A DNA stretch of 64,000 nucleotides from Hemileia vastatrix. Lineage: Eukaryota; Basidiomycota; Pucciniomycetes; Pucciniales; Zaghouaniaceae. Both the position numbers and the translations under genes were made by a program. The notes below the pieces were generated by a model. That model had not been told where the DNA came from. It was given only the letters and a program-made list of their open reading frames with translations, and made no database searches. The DNA lies in the NCBI GenBank assembly GCA_030280995.1, contig JASXTE010000017.1, positions 9,133,998-9,197,997 of the forward strand, written 5' to 3'. This document shows positions 45,649-57,053 of this stretch, piece by piece. Position 1 is the stretch's first letter, and every line of letters starts with the position of its first letter.

Positions 45649-47232
45649 TGTCATGCGCTATATGACACTCGAGGCAAAAGCTGCTCATTAAATCAATAAT
45701 ACATAGGTCTAAATCCATACTCGAAGCGCAGAAAATAATTCTACATAGCAACTGCGACTTTCCTTTGTGTACTCACTATTCAACCACGCTAGTCTAAACT
45801 TTAAATCTAAATTAGTCAATCTCTCAATAGTGTGTTTAGTCTTTTCTTTGATAAGCAACACACAGCGCAATAGTTGATGTATTATTCCCCTAAAAGTTTT
45901 ATTAAGTATCTGTGGGTTATTAAAAGGGGTAGTGAGCATGGAAGGGATGGTTAGTGGAGGATTAAAGGGTTAACGGTGTAGACATTCCTATAGTACTAGC
46001 TATAGGCCTTGACCAAGGGAGTTGGAGAAAAACCAGAGAGAAAATCCCCTGTCCCTTTAGAAAAATAGAGTGAGATTTACTTGCTAAAGTAAGTTGGTTC
46101 CTGTTTTGCTAAAGCTCCTTTTCAACACACTTGACTGCTTGATGAGCCAAGGAAGAAGTCACCAGATAGACTACCAGACCAAAGAACTGAAATATAGAAC
46201 AAAGTCCACACCAGAGACAGCAAAGATACTTTATGTAGGCTGCAAATCCACACCAGAGACAGCAATAATACTTGCTATAGCTTGCAAGACTATAACAGAG
46301 AAAACAGTTTCCAAACTTAAGTTAAATGAAGAACTCACTTGCAACAAACACAGACAATTGTGGCCAGAAAACAGTGAAAACTGAGTGAGGAACAATGATA
46401 TCACGTCTGGATGGTTGTATGATGATTAAGGTTGCCCCAAACTGTCTTATTCACTATGTACACACAGACCACTAACTAATAGCCCATGCGCACCCACCAA
46501 TCTGGTGCCTGTACCTGCCAAATTGCATAAAAAACCCTCCTGGAGCACTCCCCAACCTCCTAAAACAGAGGCGGGCGGGCTGCCCGACGTCGGAGATGCC
46601 ACCTGAAGCGGCCCGGCCTCCCTGAAGCCAGAAAACCAACAAAAACCACTAATCTACTTAGAAAAATTAGCCACAACTACTAAAACCTTTAAAACACGGA
46701 ATTTCAATATAACAACATTGTGACATGAAATATAGAGAAAAATTAGCTCTATCCAATGGTACTAAGAACTTAACCCTAAGACTTAAGGTTAGCCCGTAAA
46801 ACACAAAAAACAAAATTAAACAGCAATCTTTTATAAATGAAAAATGAGGAAATGACCCCTTAAAACTCAGAATATGAAAAATGTCTACAAGACATAAAAT
46901 ATAGAGAAAAACCAGGGCTATCTAATAATAGTAACCAGATACCCGCAGACCCAATATACATGGAATAAAACCAGAAAAATACCCAATTCCTTAACAGATG
47001 TCAATTAAGACATGCACAAACCGCGCCAAATCACACAACAAAGGCCCCTGCCAATGTTGGAAGACCACAACGGATGTTAGTGAGGAGGGTCCAGGTGTAA
47101 CAGGTGTATTTTTTCTAGGTCTGTGGAGTGCAGAATGATGGATGGGTATGAGATCAATGCAAGGAGGGGTAATGTATATAAAATGGGTTGGATTGTGGTT
47201 CAATATTTCTTGAGAATTAAATTATAAAATGT
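45649..47232 (+). mobile_element. Older LTR of the A superfamily (A'), interrupted
   Basis: It starts TGTCATGCG and matches the A LTRs throughout (GACACTCGAGGCAAAAGC, ATACTCGAAGCGCAGAAA) but is clearly diverged. The solo LTR-B splits it at 45977-47069. It then resumes (47074-47228) with TATATAAAA and the same AGAATTAAATTATA self-primer (47213-47226), and is cut again by B2. The remainder would lie after B2, outside the window. It could be a solo LTR or the 5' LTR of a full element. Confidence 0.8.
45977..47069 (-). mobile_element. Solo LTR-B, reverse orientation
   Basis: 1093 bp from TGTAGAC to GACCACA, flanked by ACGG (45973-45976 and 47070-47073). It is very similar to the 5' LTR of B2, which lies in opposite orientation only 163 bp away. 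Confidence 0.92.
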
Positions 47233-48024
47233 TGTGGTCTTCCAACATTGGCAGGGGCCTTTTTTGTGTGATTTGGCGTGGTTTGTGCATGTCTTAATTG
47301 ACATCTGTTAAGGAATTGGGTATTTTTCTGGTTTTATTCCATGGATATTGGGTCTGCGGGTATGTGGGTACTATCATTGTATAGCCCTGGTTTTTCTCTA
47401 TATTTTATGTCTTTAGACATTTTTCATATTCTAAGTTTTAAGGGGTCATTTCCTCATTTTTCATTTATAAAAGATTGCTGTTTAATTTTGTTTTTCGTGT
47501 TTTACGGGCTAATCTTAAGTCTTAGGGTTAAGTGCTTAGTACCATTGGATAGAGCTAATTTTTCTCTATATTTCATGTCACAATGTTGTTATAGTGAAAT
47601 TCTGTGTTTTAAAGGTTTTAGTAGTTGTGGCTAATTTTTCTAAGTAGATTAGTGGTTTTTGTTGGTTTTCTGGCTTCAGGGAGGCTGGGCTGCTTCAGGC
47701 AGCATCTCCGACGTTGGGCAGCCCGCCCGCCTCTGTTTTAGGAGGTTGGGGAGCGCTCCAGGAGGGTTTTTATGCAATTTGGCGGGTACAGGCACCAGAT
47801 TGGTGGGTGCGCATGGGCTCTTAGTTAGTGGTCTGTGTGTACATAGTGAATAAGACAGTTTGGGGCAACCTTAATCATCATACAACCATCCGGAGGTGAT
47901 ATCATTGTTCCTCACTCAGTTTTCACTGTTTTCTGGCCCCAATTGGCTGTGTTTCTTGCAAGTGAGTTCTTCATTTAACTTAACTTTGGCAACTGTTTTA
48001 TCTGTTATAGTCTTGAAAGCTATA

Positions 48025-51000
48025 CACCACGCAATATGGGGGGCGGACTTGCTAGCAAGTCCGCAACCTTGAACCCTAATTCATATCTTTTTCAGCACAC
48101 ATTGAGGTGGTGATGAAACAATCATGAAGAAATATTGAATTTACTTTGAAAACACCTTGAAACTGATTTGAACCTTCATTGAACCACAGTTGATTAATAG
48201 TTCAAAAAATATTCACAGCAGGAAAAAAGTGTGCACTAGATGTCTAGTGCTTTTTTTTGCTTCCTGAATTGATTCCTGGTAGAATTACAAGTGGGACTTC
48301 CATCTGATGCCTCCCTCCCCTAATTCTCCCTTATCTTCAATCTGACTTCCTATCCTACCCCCTTATCTCATTTCTAAACTTGCCATCTACTTACCCATTT
48401 TCCCTATTCCTTTCCTTCACAGTGAGAAAACAACTCTCCTCTCCTTCCCCCCCTCTCCCTTCTCTTCTCTTCATTTCTCACACCTCCCCCAGACCCTCAC
48501 TCACCTTTCCCAGCCCACTGTCATTATTTAGTTTTATTTTACTTTGTATTTTTTTCATTTTTCATGTTTCTTCCCTACAAAAATCTTCCTTTTTCAACGA
48601 TTGGCCACATTTTTTTAGTAAACACAAGCAACTCAAATTCTGAAATATGTATTTAGTTACATTATTTACCACTTGGAATGGGTTATAATTCCTCAAAATT
48701 TTATTCCTTGTTATTTCTAATTTATACATATTAATTATTCTCAAGTTTATAAAAAGTTGGCTACTTCCCAAGCCCTTGCATGCCTCCCCAACACTTTTTT
48801 CACCTCTTCAATCTCATCGCTCACCTCCCCCAGAAAAATAAAGGAACTGGGGAAGGCTGGGGAAGGTGAGAGAGGGGCTTTACAGGGCTGGGAGAGGTTA
48901 TAAAATCCCCTAACCCACTTCGGGAAGGCTGGAAAAGGTGAGCAAGGGTCCTTAAAGGGCTAGGAGAGTTGATAAAAGCCTCTCACCTACTACTCACAGC
49001 CCTACTTAGTCTTTACAGCACCTCGTTCACATCTCCAGCCAAATTAAGGGACTTGGGAAGCTGGGGGAGGTGAGCGAGGGGCTTTGAAAGTCTGTGGGAG
49101 GTAATAAAAGCCTCTCACTCACTTCTCCCAGCCTTCCTTAGTCTTCACAGCACCTCGCTCACATCTCCAGCCAAAGTAAGGGACTGGGGGAGGCTGGAAG
49201 AGGTGAGTGAAGGGCTGGAAAGATTGGGAAGGTGAGAAAGGGCTAGGGGAGGTAAGCGAGAGCTGGGGGATGTGGACAATAAACTGGGGAGGTGAGTAAT
49301 AGTTTTAGAATGTGAGAGAAAGGCTGGTGAGGGCTAATGGAGGTGAGTGGGGTGAGTGAGGGGAATGGGAGGTGAGCGAGAGGTTGCAAAAGGGGTGTAG
49401 TTGTGTTAAAAGTGAAAATAGAGTGGAGGGGAGTAGTGAGGAGGGCTTAAACATAGATTTTGAAGCTTAAAGGGTGTAGCAAATGTATCAGGAGGGCAAT
49501 AAAAGGGTGGTGAGTGGTAATAGAATTAACAGAAATGAAAAAGCAGAAAAATTTGTGTGGAGAGATTGAGAGGTTGTCCATTGAGGTAGTGAAAAATGGA
49601 GTGTGAACTTTGTTCTTCGGGCGAACATCAGAGTCCACCCCCTCAATCTACAGCTCTATTCTGCCGATATGGAAAATGATTGATAATTATTTTTTATTGA
49701 TATTTTTTAACTTAAACCTATAGTTTATAAGTCTTTATTTTATATTTTTGATTTACAATGCACTTTAAGACTAAGAAAGTAATATAGTAAAATAATTGAT
49801 AATGAAATACTATTTTGCTTTTTTACACAATAATTCACAGAATTCTTTTGATAACTATACATGATATAAATAAATAATATAATAGGAAAATTGTAGCAAA
49901 AAGTTAAAAACTAGAATAAAACATTTAAAGAAATTTTAAACTATTGAACTTTGTATTTATTTTTAAATGTAATAGTAAAATATGTTGGTTAGATTAAAAA
50001 AGCTTTGAATTAAATTAAATAATTAGGGTAAAGGTTGAGGAAAAGATTTATCCACATATATAACCATTTAGGCTTATTTCTTGTTTTGTGATTGCTATAT
50101 ATAACTGGATAATTGACTGTAATAACTGCAAATTTAAAAAACTTCAATAAGTTATCTACCTCAATATATTTATGATAATCTATTCAGTAACAGAATAAAA
50201 TATCTGAGTCCTTTCTTTTACTAATTTTTTTTCATTTCAATGACTATATACATTTTCAAAAAAATTATTTATCATGTTTTTGGTGGAACTTAGATTGAAC
50301 TCTCAATGCAATCTTGTTTCCAAGTGTGGTTCATAATAATTTAAGCCATGAAAAAATTTATACTTTTTTAGAAGTTTTATTAATTACTTTTAAATATAAA
50401 AATAATTATATTTTTATATCAAAATATTTTTATTAAACACTTTGAAGTTCTAAAAATAAGTACATATTAAGAATTATTTTTAGATAATATTATATTAAAA
50501 AAAGTTTTAAGTTGATTATATATTATTATGATATGATTTCTTTCCATATTACGTATTACAAAGCTACCTAAAAATCAATTTTATACAACTATATTACATA
50601 AAAAAGATATCAGCTCTTCTGCTTAGATTTAAAGTACTTCAAAAAAACATTATTTTTGCCTTAGGTACACATTATATAGAGTATTCAGAGCATCATATTA
50701 ATTTTTTAGACTTACACATTTAAGTTGAATGGAAGCCTCACAGGATAAAATTGGTCATTTTGTAAAAAAAAAATAAGTAAATATCTTTTAAATCAATATA
50801 TATTTTTATAAAAAGTCAAATTTTAATATTTATGTTTAGTTTGAAATCTGTTATGAAGATTTGAAATATTGCTATTTAAATTAATTTTTATAACAATATA
50901 ACCATTACAGTATTGCTTTGTGATAAGGCCAATTTCAAGAAAATTTTTAAATTCTTCTGTTTAAATAAAATATCAAAGGGATTGTTTTTCATACACTTAG

Positions 51001-52628
51001 AAACTGAATAGAAACATCATATAAGATCTACCAATCAGCATAAATATCATAATTCCAATAAATCATTGATAAATCTTGAACCCATATATATAATTTTACA
51101 ATTGCGTGTAAGTGTTCAGTTGTGAATTACTCCTATCAAAACTTTGATTCTAATGACTAAAAAAGCGTACCTGAAATGTTTCATTTAATTTATTTTTCAA
51201 AACCATAGAATTGAAATATTTTTTCTTTTCATTTAAAACATGGAATAATATTATTTTTAATAAAAAGATGATTGCCTTTACAGCTGCTTTTCTACATGGG
51301 TATAATCTAAATTACCTATTGTGTCTTTTTTACAAAATGAATATCATATAATAGTTTTTTAATTTGAAACTGATAGAATTATGAAAAATTACCACTTTTA
51401 CCTATTTAATTCAGTTCTTGAACAATAATACAATCAAAATATCTACCTGAAGCACATTTTTTAACATGAGATCACTTTTCAAATTATATGGTGCTTATTC
51501 CCAGGTTGACACTGAAATTATCCCACAATACAGCATTGAAGCAAAATCAAGTACTAAAATTAAAGTTTAAATAAATTTATACTACTTTGTTTTAATTATC
51601 TCTAAATTTTTACATCTAGCTTGAATTTCAGTCTTTCATATGAAAAATTCACTAAGTAGTGATTAATTATTTCAACTCATGAGATTACTCTACCAAATAA
51701 CCATATTTACATTGAATTTTGATGAAATACATCATGAAGAGTTCCAGAAAATCATATGTGTATTACATTGAATAAATTAATATTGTGAAAATTCTTAGTA
51801 GTTGAATATTCGATAGAAAAAAAAAGAGCAAAAAGATATTTCCTTTTAATTTTAATCATCTTCTTGCATACAAAAATGGAAAAAACTGGATTAAAATTCA
51901 CTTGAATAAGAATTATACTTCTTTCTAGACATATAATTAAACAATTTATCAATTATTAGTGCTAAGTGTAAAGAAGATATTAGAGAACTTCATTGAAACA
52001 GAAATTATGAAAACATATTTCTATCTTTTATTTTTCTTAATTATGAGTCTTTTCACAGTATTCTAGAATAGAAACTTGAGAATTTTTATGGTTCAATATT
52101 TTTATTAAATAATTCCATTGAGTTTAAAATAATTATATTGCATAATAAGAAATAATAAAAATACAAAAAAAAAATATCAGGTAATATGGTTTAAATTAAA
52201 AAATAAAAGCTTCAAATTCTTGGTTAAAAGGAGTTATCATTAAAGAGAACCACTGATATTATTTTATATTTTTTCAAAAAAAATAGAATAAAATAATTAG
52301 AGAGGTTAAAAGTGATGTTTTTGAAATAAATAGTATAATTTTCAGTCTTTTAAGTGATCAGGTGAAATTCAAAATGAAAATGAAAATGAGTTTTGTGAAA
52401 AAAATTCTGTGAATGGATCAGATTATTAATCTTCCCTTGTTATTATTTCTATAAATTATTTATTAAACTTTCACTATTACTCAAGCACAGACTCATCCAT
52501 GTTTGGTTAAGAGCCCAAGATGAGTTCAAAGTAAAGTTCAGTCTGAGTTCAGTCTGAGTTCAGTCTGAATTCCATCTGAATTCAAGTTGAGGACTTGCTA
52601 GCAAGTCCCCCCCAAATATTGCGTGGTG
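48025..52628 (+). mobile_element. R2: complete R element, 4.6 kb, non-coding
   Basis: It starts CACCACGCAATATGGG and ends with the matching inverse ...AATATTGCGTGGTG, flanked by ATA (48022-48024, 52629-52631). Close to both ends is the perfect palindrome GGACTTGCTAGCAAGTCC (48045-48062 and 52591-52608). Subterminal GTTCAGTCTGA repeats precede the right end. CAC ends, a 3-bp duplication and subterminal repeats recall the CACTA/CMC group, but no transposase is present, so the superfamily is a guess. Internal order: pyrimidine-rich block, purine-rich block, one hairpin unit (49603-49640), AT-rich sequence. No credible gene. Confidence 0.85.
48830..49590 (+). repeat. Purine-rich GGGGGAGGTGAG repeats in R2
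   Basis: Repeats of 'ggctgggggaggtgagcgaggg' and 'cctctcaccyacttctcccagcc' alternate, so neighbouring blocks on the same strand are complementary and could fold. Two longer copies (about 48945-49060 and 49075-49200) share 'cagcacctcgctcacatctccagccaaa'. No coding meaning is apparent. Confidence 0.65.
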
Positions 52629-52934
52629 ATAGCAAGTATTATTGCTGTCTCTGGTGTGGATTTGCAGCCTACATCAAGTATCTTTGCTGTCTCTGGTGTG
52701 GACTTTGTTCTACATTTCAGTTCTTTGGTCTGGTAGTCTATCTGGGGACTACTTTCTTGGCTCATCAAGCAGTCAAGTGTGTTGAAAAGGAGCTTTAGCA
52801 AAACAGGAACCAACTTACTTTAGCAAGTAAATCTCACCCTATTTTTCTAAAGGGACAGGGGATTTTCTCTCTGGTTTTTCTCCAACTCCCTTGGTCAAGG
52901 CCTATAGCTAGTACTATAGGATTGTCTACATTTC

Positions 52935-52951
52935 TGGCGCCCAACGTGGGG
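52935..52951 (+). promoter_or_regulatory. Primer-binding site of B2 (tRNA-Lys type)
   Basis: TGGCGCCCAACGTGGGG begins four bases after the LTR end. It has the form of a site complementary to a tRNA-Lys 3' end (TGGCGCCCAAC... class). This shows that B primes with a tRNA, unlike the A family. Confidence 0.78.
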
Positions 52952-53021
52952 TAGAACTTGCTAGTTCTTTGGAATCTCTGTTTTATTTGGTTGGATCCTT
53001 TTGGTGTTTTGGTCTGGAGGA

Positions 53022-54190
53022 ATGGCTTCTGGTTCTGCTATTCCTGTGGTGACTGTCAGTGGGGGGGGATGGTCCCCCTTCTGTGATGGCTAGGGATTGT
53101 GTGAGGATTAAAACTTGGGATGGTACCAAGTTTAATGGGTAGGATGTCAAGTTGTTTCTATAGAAGTATGAAACTGCTGCTGGAGTGGATGGTGCTTCCT
53201 ACCTGGACATGGTGAAGCAGATTATCTTCTTCATTGGTGATAGGTCAGTGGAAAAGGAGATTGTGGCCATGTCTTGCTACAAGAAGAGGGATTGGAAATT
53301 GTTGTGTAGGAAAATGGTGGATAGATGGGGTATCAGGTTCACTATGGTGGATCTGAACAAGGTTGTCAGTGAATGGAAATCTTATGTTGGTGTTGGTAAC
53401 TTACATAGTTACAGGAAGTTTCTGCTACAGTTTGATCCTGTGGTGGAATATTTGGTGGAAGTGGAGGATCTGGCACATAAAAATGTTCCCAAAGATGTTT
53501 TTTGGTCTGCCCTGGCTAGAGATGTCAGGATGGATGTGTTGAAGGAGTTGTCAAGAAAGGAGTTGATGAAGACTCTTTCTAATGGGGACCAGAAGTTTCC
53601 TGCCTTGGATAAGGTGAAGGAGGCTGTTGAGGCCCATTTGAAGTTATTGGCTGTGGACACCTATCAGGAGGGGTGTGCCAAGTATGTCAGCAAAGTAAGT
53701 GAGGCTTTGGCTGAAGAGGAAGTTAGGGAGAAGAAGGAGGAGATGAATTTGGTGCAGGTTCCCAAACAGGAGAGAGACCCAATGGTGGAGCAGTTGGCTG
53801 ATCTTACAAAGCAGCTGCACATTTTTGTTCAAGAGGCCAAGAAGGTTAATAAGGCACCTTCTCAGCCTAGAAATTTTGAAAGGAGGGCTGGTAGGAGTGA
53901 TCCTTGGGTTTGCTCTTATTTCAGTAGGAGGGGGAACAGGTCCAATGATTGTTGTTCATTGAACAGAGATGTTTCTGAAGGAAAAGTGGAGTTTGATGGC
54001 AGGGTTTTTAAGTTCCCAGACGGTTCTTTTGTGAAGCCCAGTGAGGGGCAGGCTCCTGTGGATTTGGTCAGGAGAAGGGGTGGCCTTAATCAAAGGAGGC
54101 CAAGGTTTGAGGAGATTCCTGATCAGGGGAAGTCTTCTGTTAAGGTAGATGAGGACGTCAAGCGAAAGGGGAAGGAGGTAAATAAGGTCT
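53022..54190 (+). pseudogene. gag: B2 gag
   Basis: ATG 53022 (MASGSAIPVVTVSGG) is the likely start; a G-run at about 53060 puts the rest in another frame and stops follow at 53142 and 53161. From 53185 the frame is long and clean: VDGASYLDMVKQIIFFIGDR, WKLLCRKMVDRWG, a capsid-like region, a Glu/Lys-rich helix (EEEVREKKEEMNLVQV), then a damaged zinc knuckle CSYFSRRGNRSNDC that has lost one Cys and the His. The gag frame ends in protein-like sequence near 54190; beyond that it is out of frame with the protease. Confidence 0.8.
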
Positions 54191-55402
54191 TTTTTCTACT
54201 TCCTTTGGTGGTTTGGAGTTGTATTCTTGTGGTAGACAGTCAAGTGGTGAATGCTTGGCTGGTGTTTATGATGTGGAAGCAGGAAAGGTGGGAAGGCCTA
54301 AGAGCAGTTCTCAGGCCCAACCAAAGCCAAATGCTTCAAAGGGGGATCCTAAGCTGAGTGCAGCTAGGAAGAGGTACAGAAAAGAGGAGCTGTACAAGAT
54401 GCAGAAGGGTATGGCTGACATGGGCCCCCCTAGTTTTGGTGCATTGGACCTGAATGGTGTGCCAATTCCAAAGGAGGTGGATTCTGACTCTGAGGAGGAT
54501 GTCCCTTTGGCTTCATTTCCAAAGCCTGTTGGAGTCAGAGGTTCTGGTGAGGGATCTGGTTTGGTTCCTGTTAATGGTAAATCTGTTGGTGGTGCTGGTC
54601 CTCAAGAATTTTCTAGGACCAATGTGGTGAAGCAAAGAGCTCACTTTGAGAGGCCAGTAGTGTCTGGTCAAGTTAATGTTATGGACTCTGTCCTGGAAAG
54701 GATGAATCAGGGTCAGGTTTCCCTATCTTATGGGGAATTTTTTGCTATCAGTCCAGGGTTGGCTGATAGGCAGAAAAAGTTGTTGACCAGAAGAAGGGTG
54801 TCTTCTGGGGAGGTGGAATACATCTGTGATTCTGCTGAAAAGTTTGGTGAGGGTTTGGAAACTCATTTTTCTGCTCCTCTGGGATATGTCAATGTCACTC
54901 TGAATGGCAGTGAGGCAAGGGCATTGGTGGATTCAGGTTCTCAGATAAACCTGATTTCTTTGTTTGAGGCAACTCATATGGGCCTCCCCATCAAAACTGG
55001 TATTGGTGGGAATTTGAGAGGGATCAGTGGCCATGTCACTGAATTGGTTGGAACTTCAGAGTTTGTGAAGTTAGATGTTGGAGGAGCCTCAGGGAAGATT
55101 CATTTTTACATTGCTAAAGGTAATTTAAAAGCAGTTTTGGGTGGGCCATTCTTGATGGATTTTCAGGCAAGAATTGGTTATCAATTTGATTTGGGAATCA
55201 GTTTCGAGTTGACTGGTGAAGTGGAAAGGAGGCTTCACATGAGGTTATCTTCCCCTGGGGAGGATGGTTGGGTGACTAGGCCTGGTTTATCTTTAATGTG
55301 CCAGTGCATGGACTGCTGCAGGAGAAGGAAGGAAGTGGGTGCTGCCTCTGGTTTTTTGGAGTGCAGGTCAGGCTCTATTGACAGTCTGTCTTTTTTAGAG
55401 TA
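54186..55402 (+). pseudogene. B2 aspartic protease and linker
   Basis: The frame is -1 relative to gag and opens right after a TAA at 54183-54185, at a CTTTTTT run. The linker GKVGRPKSSSQAQPKPNASK and KKEELYK-like basic region lead to an acidic patch (VDSDSEEDVPLASF). The retropepsin domain has LVDSGSQINLISLFEATHMG (54928) and GGPFLMDFQARIGYQFDLG. A Cys-rich tail (CQCMDCCRRRKE) ends at TAA 55401-55403. The intact DSG contrasts with YSG in B1. Whether gag and protease are joined by frameshifting or by a mutation cannot be decided from two damaged copies. Confidence 0.72.
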
Positions 55403-56205
55403 ATGAGGGCTGATGACCCTAGTTCTACAACCTCTCCCCAAGATGAGGAAATCCCAGGTTGTAGTAGGTCAGCTCCCTTGGAGATATACCAAGTGGATTT
55501 TCAACTTTCTCTTTTTAATGTTTCTCTTCTTTGCAAGTATACATCAAGTTTTTTATCAAGTCTCTGTTCTCTCTCAAGATTCTTAATTATTTTTAATTCA
55601 AGTTCAAGGAAGAAGATTGGTTATATATCTTTATTGAAAGATATGCAGAAAAGTTTTGGGGCAGTGAGATTGGGGTGTAAAAGTAAGTCCTCCCAATTGT
55701 GCACCGCTAGGGTTTCTTCTACACCTTTCAAAAACATTACCTGGGCCACACCTGTGAGCATTGGGGAAACCCCTGGTTCTTTTTGTAGGACAGAAGAAAA
55801 CTTAAGAAAAGAAGATAAAAATTTCAAGATAATTCAAGAAAATCAAGAAAAAAATATGAAGATAATGAAGACAGAAGATGCAAAATATTTTTGTGAAGAT
55901 CGTCAAGATCTATTTTTAGGCCTCCAGCATGAGGTTAAACTGCAGAAAATTTTGAAGAGAGAAGATCATCAAGATAGATTTTTGGGCCTCCAGCATGAGG
56001 ATAAACTGCACAATCTTAGAAGATGTGATTCAGAAGATGAATCAAGATTTGGAGATTTGGAAGTTGGAAGTGAGGATGAAGATGTGGAATTGCGGAAAAG
56101 TTTTGGAGTGGTGAGATTGGGGTGTAAAAGTAAGTCCTCCCAATTGTCCACCGCTAAGGTTTCTTCTACACCTTTCAAAAACATTACCTTGGCCCACATG
56201 TGAGC
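55403..56205 (+). pseudogene. B2 post-protease region with duplicated cassette
   Basis: An open frame of 266 codons. It holds two copies of the block LGCKSKSSQLCTARVSSTP (55655-55760 and 56110-56205) and two copies of DRFLGLQHEDKLHNL-like sequence (55905-56010) in a very charged context. Each copy of the first block has a GTAAGTCC that could act as a splice donor. It is parallel to 30960-31850 in B1. The role is unknown. Confidence 0.5.
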
Positions 56206-56210
56206 AATGG

Positions 56211-56981
56211 TGTCATGCACCACGTGACACTCGAGGCGAAAGCAGCTCATTAAATCAATAAAATCGAGTCCTAAATCTATACTCGAAGCGCAGAAAGCAA
56301 TTCTCCATAGCAACTGCGATTTTCCTTTGTGTACTTACTATTTAACTGCGCTAGCCTAAACTCTAAATCTAAATTAGTCAATCTCCCAATAGGGTGCCTT
56401 ATTCCTTTTCAATAAGCGACGCACAGAGCTAGGTTCAACAAAATAGTACAGTAGTAGTTTTCATTAAAGTTTTGTTAATTAATTAAAAAGGGGTAAATTG
56501 AGCATGGACGGATATTTAGCAAAGAGGGTCTAAGTGTATGTTAGTAATGGTCAATGGAATGGGAATGGTGCAATGGAAGGGAGGTCAATGCAAGGAGGAA
56601 CAAAGGATATAAAAGGGGTTGGGTATTTGGTTCGATATTCCTCAGAATTAAATTATAAAATTGTATTTACATTAATAGTGGTAAACCTTTAAAGTTAAAT
56701 CATTGTTATTGTATCTTTCTTTCATTTTCTCAATATTCATTTCTAAATCCTAAATCTTTGATTATTGAGTTTCCAACCCTTCGTGAGATCTTAAGAATTC
56801 CTATTACCTTTGAAACTAGTTTATAATTCTTCTCGAACAAACCTCGAACCTGTAGCTCTTACTTTGAGTGACCTTCGAACCATTTCCTCAAATCATTCCT
56901 CTGTGCTTCGAAGAAGTTTCTAAATCCCTCATCTCACTTTCAGGAACATCCCCCACCTTGTGCGTAGCTCTTTCGGTGACA
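56211..56981 (+). repeat. 5' LTR of A2
   Basis: TGTCAT...GTGACA, 771 bp. TATAAAA at 56608-56614 and the self-primer AGAATTAAATTATA at 56644-56657, complementary to 56983-56996 immediately after the LTR. Confidence 0.93.
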
Positions 56982-56982
56982 G

Positions 56983-56996
56983 TATAATTTAATTCT
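56983..56996 (+). promoter_or_regulatory. Primer-binding site of A2 (self-priming type)
   Basis: TATAATTTAATTCT, identical to the A1 site and perfectly complementary to 56644-56657. Confidence 0.75.
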
Positions 56997-57053
56997 CTGT
57001 ATTTCTCATTCTTTGCACTACTACGTCCTTTTTAGGTGTTTCTAAAATTTTAA

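Larger units (their letters stand above)
47233..52930 (+). repeat. 5' LTR of B2, split by R2
   Basis: It begins TGTGGTCTTCC and ends GGATTGTCTACA. Without R2 and one ATA copy it is 1091 bp. ATGT lies directly before it; the matching copy would be outside the window. The pieces join as AGCTATAGCAAG at the R2 insertion, as in the uninterrupted solo LTR. Confidence 0.9.

Noticed and set aside
54181..54200. Programmed frameshift at the CTTTTTT run between B gag and protease
   Set aside because: The -1 relation holds in B2, but B1 lacks the T-run and both copies are damaged. It cannot be told from a simple mutation.
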